The notes below the pieces were generated by a model that was given only the letters and a program-made list of their open reading frames with translations, searched no databases and was not told the origin of the DNA. Below are positions 6,575-15,500 of a DNA stretch of 30,228 bases, piece by piece. This DNA is from Oscillospiraceae bacterium (GTDB lineage: Bacteria > Bacillota_A > Clostridia > Oscillospirales > Ruminococcaceae), in assembly GCA_017414145.1 (NCBI GenBank), contig JAFPQL010000253.1:1-30228 (forward strand), read 5' to 3'. The position numbers and the translations under genes were made by a program. Position 1 is the stretch's first letter. Each line of letters starts with the position of its first letter.

Positions 6575-7794
6575 CACGCCGTGTCGCGGTCATCGGCGGC
6601 GGCGCGTCCGGTCTGTCTGCCGCCATTGCAGCCGCCCGTGCGGGCGCTGCGGTACAGATTCTGGAGCGGCTGCCCCGTGTCGGCAAAAAGCTGCTGCTCA
6701 CCGGAAACGGCCGGTGCAATCTCTCGCACACGCCGCTGGAATTTTCGCATTATCACGGCACACTGCCGCAGGCGGCGCAGATTCTGGCGCAGTTTGACGC
6801 GGCGGAATTTTTCCGTTCCCTCGGTCTGATGACCCGTACCGACGCCGAGGGGCGGCAGTATCCCTACAGCATGACGGCCGCATCCGTGCTGGACGCGCTG
6901 CGTCTGACGGCCGGGCAGTCCGGCGTGCAGACAAGCTGCGGCTGTACGGTCCGGCAGCTTTTGCCCGATGAATCCGGCTGGTGCATCCGCTGCGAAACAG
7001 CAGAGGGCATCACGGAATACCGCGCAGATGCAGTCATCGCGGCAGCCGGCGGCTCCGCGGCTCCCGCCTGCGGCACAGACGGCAGTCTGCTTTCGCTGTT
7101 TGCCGGACTCGGTCACCGGATTGTCAAGCCGCTGCCCGCACTCTGCCCCGTGCCGGTGCAGTCACCGGTTCTGCGGGCGCTCAAGGGTCTGCGCGTGCGT
7201 GCGGCTGTCTCAGCCGTCCGGAACGGCAGTGTCCTCAAATCAGAAACGGGAGAGGTGCAGTTTACGGAACAGGCGCTCTCCGGCATCTGTGTCTTCAATC
7301 TGTCCCGGCTGGCTGCCGTACACGGCAGATCGCTGACGCTCTCGCTCAATCTGCTGCCGGAATATTCCACGGAAGCTGTGCGGACGCTGCTCCGCAGTCT
7401 GTATGCACAGCGCAGCAGTCTGCCGGCAGCCGATCTGCTGACCGGTCTGCTCCCCAAGCGCATCGGCGAGGTGCTGCTCAGGCAGTGCGGGATTTCACCC
7501 GCTCTCCGGACATCGGATGCCTTTGCCGCAGACAGCGCCGCTGCGGAATCCCTTGCAGCCGTCTGTCAGGACTGGCGGTTCCCCGTCTCCGGCACAGCCT
7601 CCTTTGCACAGGCACAGGTCACGGCGGGGGGTATCTCCGGACAGAGCGTCACGCGGACACTCGCGTCCAAATCGCAGAAATCGCTCTGGTTCTGCGGGGA
7701 GCTGCTCGACATCGACGGCGACTGCGGCGGCTATAATCTCGCATGGGCATGGAGCTCCGGTCAGCTCGCCGGACAGCAGGCCGCCGCCCGTTAA
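6571..7794 (+). CDS. HI0933/YhiN-family FAD-dependent oxidoreductase
   Basis: A 407-residue flavoprotein of the HI0933/YhiN family, often labelled 'aminoacetone oxidase family' or BaiN-like. The N-terminal Rossmann motif VIGGGASGLSAAIAA binds the FAD ADP moiety and is followed by an ERLPRVGKK stretch. The family signature LLTGNGRCNLSH is intact. The C-terminal FAD motif runs through WFCGELLDIDGDCGGYNLAW. Length is normal for the family. Substrates are mostly unknown; one relative acts in bile-acid 7-dehydroxylation, but that cannot be assumed here. It begins in a 4-nt ATGA overlap with the upstream gene and is followed by a terminator. Confidence 0.9.
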   Translation: MTRRVAVIGGGASGLSAAIAAARAGAAVQILERLPRVGKKLLLTGNGRCNLSHTPLEFSHYHGTLPQAAQILAQFDAAEFFRSLGLMTRTDAEGRQYPYSMTAASVLDALRLTAGQSGVQTSCGCTVRQLLPDESGWCIRCETAEGITEYRADAVIAAAGGSAAPACGTDGSLLSLFAGLGHRIVKPLPALCPVPVQSPVLRALKGLRVRAAVSAVRNGSVLKSETGEVQFTEQALSGICVFNLSRLAAVHGRSLTLSLNLLPEYSTEAVRTLLRSLYAQRSSLPAADLLTGLLPKRIGEVLLRQCGISPALRTSDAFAADSAAAESLAAVCQDWRFPVSGTASFAQAQVTAGGISGQSVTRTLASKSQKSLWFCGELLDIDGDCGGYNLAWAWSSGQLAGQQAAAR

Positions 7795-7821
7795 TCACCC
7801 GTACACCGAACAGAAAGCGCA

Positions 7822-7858
7822 CAGCGCCGCCCTCATACCGGAGGACGGCGCTGATTTT
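7822..7858 (+). terminator. Terminator between convergent flavoprotein and cpsB-type genes
   Basis: CAGCGCCG and CGGCGCTG arms, extended by a CCTC/GAGG pair across one mismatch, form a strong hairpin ending in TGATTTTAT. It serves the plus-strand flavoprotein gene. The T run touches the stop codon of the converging phosphatase gene. Confidence 0.82.
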
Positions 7859-8534
7859 ATATCATATACTGCGTGAGAATGCTGTCAGATACCAGAATCT
7901 GCTCCGCTTTGACCTTCTTTTTCAGCAGATCCCAGTTCGGGCGGCGCTTTGCAAGGTCATGCGCATCGCTGCCGAACGCATAGGACGCCCGATTGCGGAG
8001 AATGTGCTTTGCCATCCGTTTCTCCGCACGGTCCGAGAAGGCCTCGTTGTTGATCTGCAGAACGGCATCTGCCGCGAGCAGCGCGTCCAGCTCCTCCTCG
8101 GTGTAAAAATCAAGATAGCGGTGGACATGAGCCAGCATCACCCGCAGCCCGAACTCCGCTGCCATATTGTAGATTTCCTCTGACATCCAGCGTTCATAGC
8201 GGCGGTACGGCAGCTCCAGCAGAATGAGACGGGTTCCCTCCGCCGCAAGCCGCGCAATATCCGGAAGCTCGGAAATCCCGTGCTCAATCGCTATTTCCGC
8301 ACCGAGGCGGATGTCCTTTACGGACGCCTGCGGCCGGATCTTCTCAAATGCCGCCTGCCGTTTCCGGAGAAAATCCGGGACGGATTTCTCACGGTGCGCG
8401 TAGAAATGCGGGGTTGCGATGATGCGCTCCACCCCCTGCGCCCGCATCATGTCGATCATGCGCAGCGCCGTATCGGAATCGGCGGCGCCGTCATCTATGC
8501 CGGGAAGAATGTGACAGTGATACTCTGTCAGCAC
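7857..8534 (-). CDS. CpsB/YwqE-type tyrosine-protein phosphatase (PHP family)
   Basis: A 225-residue metal-dependent phosphatase of the PHP superfamily that dephosphorylates the tyrosine cluster of the partner autokinase, and so controls capsule or exopolysaccharide chain length. Metal ligands are visible: H6-C-H8 in the signature HCHILPGIDDG, ATPHFYAH with H43 and H47, GAEI, LAHVHRY and GSDAHD. Length is slightly below the usual 240-250. The gene begins 6 nt after the kinase stop, so the pair is co-translated. This is a classic CpsB-CpsD pairing. The terminator just downstream is oriented for the opposite gene. Confidence 0.93.
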   Translation of the reverse strand: MLTEYHCHILPGIDDGAADSDTALRMIDMMRAQGVERIIATPHFYAHREKSVPDFLRKRQAAFEKIRPQASVKDIRLGAEIAIEHGISELPDIARLAAEGTRLILLELPYRRYERWMSEEIYNMAAEFGLRVMLAHVHRYLDFYTEEELDALLAADAVLQINNEAFSDRAEKRMAKHILRNRASYAFGSDAHDLAKRRPNWDLLKKKVKAEQILVSDSILTQYMI

Positions 8535-8540
8535 AGAAAT

Positions 8541-10118
8541 TCACCTTCTTCTGGCAGACCGCTTCCCGGATTTGCCTGCACTGCTGCCGGCGGCTTCGCG
8601 GCGCCCCTTCGGATTCTCCTTCCGGTCATCCTTCGGGTCGTCGTCTTCTCCGTTCTCCGCGGACTCCGTTCTGGAGCCGTAGTAGCCGGAGCGGTAATCG
8701 TATCTGCCCTTGTATTTTGAGTAGTATGTTCCGTTTCGTTTGACTTTGACATCATTGAGAATGAAGCCGAACAGATTCATGCCGGACGCCTCCGTCTTCT
8801 TGACGGCTGTCTCCACATCCGTATCTGTGGTTTTGCCGTAACGCAGCACCATAATCATGCCGGAAACATTTTTTGCCAGCTCCATGGCGTCCGTCACGAT
8901 GTTGACCGGCGGCGTATCAATGATGATGACGCTGTAAGCCCCGCGCAGCTTCTCCAGCATCCTGCCCATGCTGTCCGATGCCAGCAGCTCGGACGGGTTC
9001 GGCGGAATGGGGCCGCAGGGCATCACATCGAGATTCTCCATGACAGCGCTCTGAATGCACTCCTCCGGGCTGCACATCCGGCTGACGGCGGAGGATAATC
9101 CCTTCTTATTCTTCAGACTGAAGATCTTGTGAATCACTGCCTTGCGCATATCCGCGTCGATCAGCAGCACGCGGCTGCCGCTCTGTGCCATGGCAATCGC
9201 AATGTTCGCGGCGGTTGTCGATTTGCCGTCGCCGGGATTCGGCGAGGAAACCGCAAAGATCTTGTTTTCGACGGTGGAAAGGGAGAATGCCACATTTGTC
9301 CGGATTGACTTATAGCTCTCCACGATATAAAACGGTACCTGCGCATCGGTCAGACGGATATGGGGATCCGCTTCCTGACCGCGTTTTTTCCGCTCTGTTC
9401 CGAACTGCTGAATCTCGCCGAGAATCGCCTTGTTGTACTTCTGTCCGAGGGCGTCGCTGTCCTTGACCGTGTTGTCGAAAAAGTCGATCAGGAAAATCAG
9501 CATGACAATGCAAAGGAAGCCTGCCGCGCCGCCGAGCACCGTATTCTTGCGGACATTCGGCGCGACGGGCGTGCGGTAGACCTTTGCGGTGTCGATCGTG
9601 TTGATCGAGCCGACGCCGACCGCCTCCTCGACATACTGCGGCGCCACCTTCGTCAGATCATTGCAGATTGCGGCGGCAACCTCCGCGTTTTTCGCGGTTG
9701 CCGTGACCTTGACCGCAGAGGTATCCTGCACAGAGCTGATCGCCAGACAGCTCCGGAGCGATGCCGGTGTCACGCTGCCCTCCGCACTCAACTTGAAATT
9801 CCGGGACAGGGTATCGGTATCAAACTGCTCCGCAAGCTGATCGCCGACTGCCTTCATCACGGCATCGTCCTTCATGACCTCGATGTAGGTATTGACGAGC
9901 TGCTTGGAATTGCTGATGTTATTGACATTGTTCGCGTTCTCGCTGATTCCGGTGTAGCTCTGCACATACATTGAAATGTGAGAGGAATACTTCAGCGGCA
10001 GAACCAGCCTTGAAATGCCGTAGCCGGCGGCTGCGCCCAGTATCGTGACAGTGAGAATCAGCCAGATGCGGCTGAGCAGCAGATTGATGATATCCCTGAC
10101 AGAATAGCTCTCGTTCAT
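8541..10118 (-). CDS. Wzz-CpsD fusion: bacterial tyrosine autokinase
   Basis: A 525-residue polysaccharide co-polymerase fused to a BY-kinase. TM1 is at about 16-36, a Wzz-type extracellular region follows, and TM2 is at about 193-214 with the typical upstream Pro (TPVAPNVRKN). The cytosolic kinase has Walker A (PNPGDGKST, about 294-302), Walker A' (VLLIDADMRK, about 317-326) and Walker B (VIIIDTPP, about 397-404). A tyrosine cluster at 465-480 (seven Tyr) is the autophosphorylation site. It is followed by an unusual ~45-residue charged tail rich in Asp/Glu, then Lys/Arg. The start at 10118 has an AAAGGA ribosome site; upstream in-frame codons would add 18 residues. Fusion of the modulator and kinase is typical of Gram-negatives but also occurs in clostridia. 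Confidence 0.93.
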   Translation of the reverse strand: MNESYSVRDIINLLLSRIWLILTVTILGAAAGYGISRLVLPLKYSSHISMYVQSYTGISENANNVNNISNSKQLVNTYIEVMKDDAVMKAVGDQLAEQFDTDTLSRNFKLSAEGSVTPASLRSCLAISSVQDTSAVKVTATAKNAEVAAAICNDLTKVAPQYVEEAVGVGSINTIDTAKVYRTPVAPNVRKNTVLGGAAGFLCIVMLIFLIDFFDNTVKDSDALGQKYNKAILGEIQQFGTERKKRGQEADPHIRLTDAQVPFYIVESYKSIRTNVAFSLSTVENKIFAVSSPNPGDGKSTTAANIAIAMAQSGSRVLLIDADMRKAVIHKIFSLKNKKGLSSAVSRMCSPEECIQSAVMENLDVMPCGPIPPNPSELLASDSMGRMLEKLRGAYSVIIIDTPPVNIVTDAMELAKNVSGMIMVLRYGKTTDTDVETAVKKTEASGMNLFGFILNDVKVKRNGTYYSKYKGRYDYRSGYYGSRTESAENGEDDDPKDDRKENPKGRREAAGSSAGKSGKRSARRR

Positions 10119-10168
10119 ATGCTTCCGGTCCTTTCCGATCATACCGCGGCAAATGCCGCAGCCGTCTG

Positions 10169-12088
10169 TCATTTTGCCGGCACCAGATACTGACTGTTGT
10201 ACTTTTCCGGTGTGACAAAGGTCGGCACAATTTCGTGCAGAGCCCTGACAGCAGCAGCCTCGTCATTTTGCTGCGCAGCATCGCGCAGTGCCCGCAGCCG
10301 TTCGATGAACGCCTGCGGCTCGATGTCGATTTGCTTTCCGATGAAGATGAGCTTGTTCTTCGTCTTCTTCAGACCCTCCTCATTCATCAGAAGCTCTTCC
10401 TTGATCTTCTCCCCTGGACGCAATCCCGTAAATTCTATCTTTACATCCTCGTACGGCACCTTTCCGTACATCCGGATCAGATTTTCCGCCAGTGTGACAA
10501 TGCGCACCGGCTCCCCCATATCCAGCACGAAGATTTCTCCGCCCTTTGCAATCGCCGCGGCCTCAATCACCAGATTCACTGCCTCCGGGATCGTCATGAA
10601 ATACCGGATGATGTCCGGATGTGTGACGGTCACGGGCTTGCCCGACTCAATCTGCTTGCGGAACTTCGGAATGACCGAGCCGTTTGACCCAAGCACATTC
10701 CCGAAGCGCGTCGTGACAAACTCTGTCTCGCAGCAGGGAAGCTGCGCCAGATACTGCACGATCATCTCACAGCAGCGCTTGGATGCGCCCATACAGTTGG
10801 TCGGATTGACCGCCTTGTCCGTCGAAATCATGACAAAGCGCCGGACCTTGTGGAACTGCGCGAGCGTCGCAACATTGAAGGTCCCGATGACATTGTTCTT
10901 AATCGCCTCCATCGGGCTTTCCTCCATGAGCGGAACATGCTTGTGCGCCGCCGCGTGGAACACCACATCCGGACGGTATTTTGCAAAGAGCTGATTCATC
11001 CGGAAGTAATCCCGGACGGACGCGATGCGCACCTCCAGATTGATCCGGCTGCCGTACTCCATCAGCAGCTCCTGCTGAATGTCGTAGGCGTAATTTTCAC
11101 AGATGTCGATGATGACGATCTGTTTGGGCTGATAGCGGGCAATCTGCCGCACCAGCTCCGAACCGATCGAACCGCCGCCGCCCGTCACCATGCAGACCTT
11201 GCCGGCGATGAACGCCCGGATGTCCTCATTGTCAAAGCGGATCGGCTCGCGCCCCAGCAGATCCTCCATCCGGAAGTCACGCACCTGCCCGACCAGCGTC
11301 GTATGCGCCTCGTCAAAGAGCAGGTTCCCGATGAACGGAATCACCTTGATCGGCAGATTGGTCGAGGCACAGAGGTCGAGAATGCGCTTGCGTTCGGCTT
11401 CAAAGCAGCTCGGAATGCAGAAGATGATCATCTCGATCTCCATTTCTTTTGCAAACCGGTGAATGTCCGCCGTTGTGCCGACAATCTGGACGCCGTGAAT
11501 CACCTGTCCGATCTTGGCATATTCGTCGTCGATGATGCAGACGGGATTAAAAGCGGCTGCCGATTTGTCGTTGCTGTAAGGAGAATTCTGCGCGTTGCGG
11601 ATCTCGCTGAGCAGCGTCTCGCACGCCCGTCCGCCGCCGATGATCATCGTGCGCTTGTACTGCGCCTCATGCCGGCCGGCCGCCGTCAGGTCAATGAATG
11701 TCGTCTTGAAAATCAGACGGAACAGGCAGATGCCTGCCATTGAAATGACCATATGCAGCAGAACATACAGCCATGGCACCGGAAAGCTCAGCAGAATCAT
11801 GAACAGCCGCGCAACGGCTATGCCAAGCACAATGCCGTACACACAGGAAAGATAGTCCTTTCCGTTGAAATAACGCCACATCTTGCTGTAGGCGCCGAAC
11901 AGTGCCAGCGCACCGAAGCAGGTCACAACGGACAGGCACAGGCCAACCACCAGCACACGATTCGGAATCCCGCGGTGCAGCAGCGACAGCAGAAATGCCG
12001 CGACAAGCCCCGACATGGATACAATCACCGCATCCGCGACAGCCAGCGCGATTTTCCGGTATCTGAATTTTTGTAGGATCGGTTTCAA
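10169..12088 (-). CDS. Membrane UDP-sugar 4,6-dehydratase (CapD/PglF/WbpM type)
   Basis: A 639-residue inner-membrane enzyme that converts UDP-GlcNAc to the 4-keto-6-deoxy sugar, the first step to bacillosamine- or QuiNAc/FucNAc-type sugars. Four TM helices occupy about 12-130. A first nucleotide-binding-like region (MIIGGGRA, about 148-155) is followed by the SDR domain with VTGGGGSIGSE (301-311). The catalytic triad is the membrane-family variant: STDK at 422-425 and M433-GAS-K437, where Met replaces the usual Tyr as in WbpM/PglF. It starts with TTG at 12088, supported by a GGAGGA ribosome site 7 nt away. It is the first gene of the capsule operon; the next gene follows after 50 nt. Confidence 0.93.
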   Translation of the reverse strand: MKPILQKFRYRKIALAVADAVIVSMSGLVAAFLLSLLHRGIPNRVLVVGLCLSVVTCFGALALFGAYSKMWRYFNGKDYLSCVYGIVLGIAVARLFMILLSFPVPWLYVLLHMVISMAGICLFRLIFKTTFIDLTAAGRHEAQYKRTMIIGGGRACETLLSEIRNAQNSPYSNDKSAAAFNPVCIIDDEYAKIGQVIHGVQIVGTTADIHRFAKEMEIEMIIFCIPSCFEAERKRILDLCASTNLPIKVIPFIGNLLFDEAHTTLVGQVRDFRMEDLLGREPIRFDNEDIRAFIAGKVCMVTGGGGSIGSELVRQIARYQPKQIVIIDICENYAYDIQQELLMEYGSRINLEVRIASVRDYFRMNQLFAKYRPDVVFHAAAHKHVPLMEESPMEAIKNNVIGTFNVATLAQFHKVRRFVMISTDKAVNPTNCMGASKRCCEMIVQYLAQLPCCETEFVTTRFGNVLGSNGSVIPKFRKQIESGKPVTVTHPDIIRYFMTIPEAVNLVIEAAAIAKGGEIFVLDMGEPVRIVTLAENLIRMYGKVPYEDVKIEFTGLRPGEKIKEELLMNEEGLKKTKNKLIFIGKQIDIEPQAFIERLRALRDAAQQNDEAAAVRALHEIVPTFVTPEKYNSQYLVPAK

Positions 12089-12146
12089 CTTTGACTCCTC
12101 CGCGCAGTTTTTCTTTCACCCGTTTTTCTGTTTCCCCGGAAGATCC

Positions 12147-12196
12147 TTGCTGCGTTTTTACGCTTATGGCGGCGAAACCGCAGTAAGAAACAGCAA
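12147..12196 (-). promoter_or_regulatory. Possible three-way-junction RNA in capsule operon leader
   Basis: In the minus-strand RNA, TTGCT/AGCAA outer arms (12196-12192 and 12151-12147) enclose two hairpins: GCGG-TTTCG-CCGC (12181-12169) and GCGT-AAAA-ACGC (12163-12152). It lies about 60 nt before the TTG start. I do not recognise a known riboswitch consensus; an attenuator or a protein-binding leader are alternatives. The helices are short, so chance is possible. Confidence 0.35.
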
Positions 12197-12302
12197 TGCC
12201 AAGCAGTCCGGCAGTCTATGAAACGGCTGAATCGCAAGGCAAAGCAATCTTTTTTTGATTTGACACGCTGTATAAATGATACTCATACAACCTATACAAA
12301 AG

Positions 12303-12331
12303 ATTATATCACTTTTTGTACTGTTTGTCAA
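12303..12331 (-). promoter_or_regulatory. Perfect sigma-A promoter for the capsule operon
   Basis: On the minus strand TTGACA (12331-12326), exactly 17 nt, and TATAAT (12308-12303): both boxes match consensus. Transcription should start near 12296, giving a leader of about 208 nt before the TTG start of the dehydratase gene. Confidence 0.9.
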
Positions 12332-12469
12332 TCAAAAACCAGCAAAAACAGAGGATTTCAAAAAAAATTGTCAGATTGTCAAAGTAAAGTACCGATCCAA
12401 ATATTTGATTTGGACGGAATAACAAACTGATGCTGCTACGGCACAGACCGTGCTGCATTTCAGCGGGAA

Positions 12470-12509
12470 ACAGCCCGCATTCTCACAGAAAAGGCAGAAT
12501 GCGGGCTGT
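12470..12509 (-). terminator. Terminator hairpin at the end of the T7SS operon
   Basis: ACAGCCCGCATTCT (12470-12483) and AGAATGCGGGCTGT (12496-12509) form a perfect 14-bp stem with a 12-nt loop, 28 nt past the last gene. The minus-strand tail is TTTCCCGC, a short U run, so termination may rely mainly on stem strength. Confidence 0.8.
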
Positions 12510-12537
12510 CAGAATCACGAAGCCGGAAGCCGCCGGA

Positions 12538-15500
12538 TCAGTATGCCGATCCGGCCTTCTTCTTTTTCAGAGCGGTGTAAATGATGAGTGCCGGAACGGA
12601 AATCAGCACAAGACCGCCGAGAATGAACAGATACCAAAATCTCGAAAACAGTCCGCCGACATAGACCTTCTTGACAACCGGCAGATTGTAGATGTTGCCG
12701 GCGTTGTCCACCAGCGTGGTCTTGATGTCCGTGTAGCCGCGGCCCAGCGTAAAGCTAATCGTGTGCGCATCCTCGTCATAGGTGAATCCGCCGCTGCCGG
12801 CCTTCAGAACCGTATCGTTGATCTGGATCTCACTGCGCTCCAGATTGATGTCGGGCGACACACCCTCGATTCTGACCGAGCGGCTGTCCATGCCGTAAAA
12901 TCCGCCGAAGAAGCCGAGATTCTGCAATGCCGCTTCATATTCACCGACCGGTTTGACATTGTCGATGTAGATATGTCCGAGTGTGATCTTCTGCACCTCG
13001 GTCGGGGTTGCGGCGACCGCGTTCAGCAGCAGGTCGGTGTCGATTGTCTCATCGCTGTACTTCTGCGAAATGTAGCTGTTGCGGAGCGTCAGGTCATAGG
13101 CCTTGATCTGGTTGATCGTCTCGCCCGACTTCTTGCCGCCGCCCAGCGCATCGCCGGTGATCTCGGTGACGGTCACATCCTCGCCGGTCACATCCTCGCC
13201 GTCCACCTGCACGCTGAATTCCTTGTCTGCGGTCACATAGGCGATGACGCGGATGTCCTCAAAGTCCGCAGACCGGATGCCGATCTGGTTGAACTTGTAG
13301 AGGCCGGTTTTGTTCTCGCGGCTGCTCTCCGGAATATACACGAGGAAATCCGAATCGCGCTGCACGACAAAGGTGTGCGTTGTCTCCGCGCTCGGATTGC
13401 CCGCGACATCGTAGGCCACGCATTTCACCTCATAGATGCCGTCGCTGCGGAAGTAATCGTTGTCCAGCACGACAGTTCCGGACTTGACCTCAAACTGCTT
13501 CGGCTCGGAAACATCCATGCCGTATCCGACCTGATCGGCGTCGCGCTTCAGCCGGTAGGACACGACAGAGTAAGTGACGCGGTCGATGTTCTCATCCGTG
13601 AAGGTGATCGGGTCGGCCTCTGTCTGCGTGCTCTTTTTCGTGTAGACCAGTCGGCTGAGATCAGCAGGCGTATCCAGCACGGGCTTCTTCTTGTCCACCT
13701 CAAAGATCGGGGACACGGCATCCGCGGCAGAGCGTCCTGCGGCGTCCGTCACGGAGACGGACACGCGGTACACGGCGTCCTTGCTGAAGGTGAAGCCGGC
13801 GGTATGCACATCGCCGTTGTCCGTCCACATATCCCGCGTGACGAACTCACTCGTGCAGTCCTCGCGGTTGGAGCTGTTCAGCTCCTTGCCGGATGCCGCC
13901 CGCTCCACTCTGATCCGGACGGAATCCTTGACAAAATTGTGCTCGGTGATGCTGAAGGTCACCTTCTGATCGCCGCGGAAGCTGTTTCTGGCGCTGTTGG
14001 TCAGGTCGCCGAAATTGGTGACGACGACCGGATCCTTCAGATCGACATAGAACGCTGTCTCGTGGCCGCCGGAATAGGTCACATTGGCGGTATGGTCGCA
14101 GAGGTCTGTGCCGGAGACGGCAAACCGGTAATCGCCCTCGTCAAACACCAGCTCGGCGATATGCTCGGTGTCGGAGATGTCGCGGAAGGAAACCGCGGGC
14201 GTCCCGCCGATCTGATTGCTGATCTCGGTACGGATGCGAGCGGCGTCAAAGTTCCGCTCGGTCACTGTGACCGTCGCGCTGCGCTTCTGGCTGTAATAGG
14301 CGCCGTTTCCGGCAGCGGGCTGAAATGCAACCTGAATGACCGGTGCGGTCATGTCGATCGAGAAGATGTCAGACTCTTTCGCGGAGCTGTTGTTGGAACG
14401 GTCGGTCATGCGGAAGCTGAGGCGGATGCTGTTGTCATCGCGGTCAAAGCTGTAGACACGCGTGACCTCTGTGACGAGGTTTTCGTCCATCTTCGTGACG
14501 GTCCAGCCGTCGCCGAGCGCCTGTCCCTCGCGGTAACCGGTGTTGGCAAGCTCAATCGTCCGTTCCTCCTGCTGATTCTGCTCCGAGTCCATCGCGTAGA
14601 CGATATTCCGGATGCCGGACATCGTGTCGGTGATCCGGACCGTCAGCGTCACAGCGCCGGTGTAGAGCGGATGCTGCGCGCCGTCGCGGTAGCCCGTCTG
14701 CGTCAGACCGCTGATCGAGATATGCTCCTCGGCATCGTGGCGCGTCGGGGTATCGACCACGAACGAATGCGGCGTCACCTCTGCTTCGGGCGTGTTGCCG
14801 ACATTGTCGTAGGCACTGACAAAAATCTGTCCCTTGAAATCCGGCGGAATCCGGAACGATGCCTTGCCGTCGCGGTCAACCGCCGCATATTGCAGCGCAC
14901 CCTCCTTCAGCAGGCTGTTCCCCTGATACTCCACCAGACGGTAGGAAATGCGGTCCATGCCGGAGGACGGACCTTCGTCGCGGACAATGACCGTTGCCGT
15001 AAACGGCTCGTGGAAGTAGAAACCGTATTCCAGCACATTGACAAACTGGTCAGAGCCCGGATAGTCGCCGGTATTGCCGTAACGGTCTGCGGTCTCCGGC
15101 GTCAGGTCAATCGTCAGCACCTCCGGCGTTTTCCAGTCCATGTAATAGACCGCCGGATCGGTGGTAAAGCTGTTGCCGGCCAGATCGACCGCGGTGACGG
15201 TGAATTCGCAGCGGCCGTCCGCTTCCGGCGGAAGATCGCGGAACAGCGTCTCCAGATCAAATTCCGCAGGGAGCTCAGTCAGCTTGTTCAGCTTGTAGTC
15301 CTCCGCATTGAGATGCTGTACGGAATCGCTCGACAGCAGCACATACTCCTTGCTCTGCGGCACAGTCTGAAAGCCCTGCTTCACCTGCACCGTCAGCGTC
15401 GCACGCACCTCATACAGACCGGAATCCGGATCGGACGCGGTCACATGAATCCGCTTCTGATCGGCATCGCGCAGGGTATACCAGCGGTCCGCCGTGCGGG

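Larger units (their letters stand above)
12089..12537. other. 449-bp intergenic region between capsule and T7SS operons
   Basis: No gene is supported here. In minus-strand order it holds the terminator hairpin of the T7SS operon (12470-12509), an AT-rich stretch with repeated TTGTCA/TGACAA boxes (for example at 12368-12383), the capsule operon promoter (12303-12331), direct TTGTAT boxes around the expected start site (12285-12290 and 12294-12299), and a structured leader (12147-12196) ending at the GGAGGA ribosome site. Confidence 0.75.
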
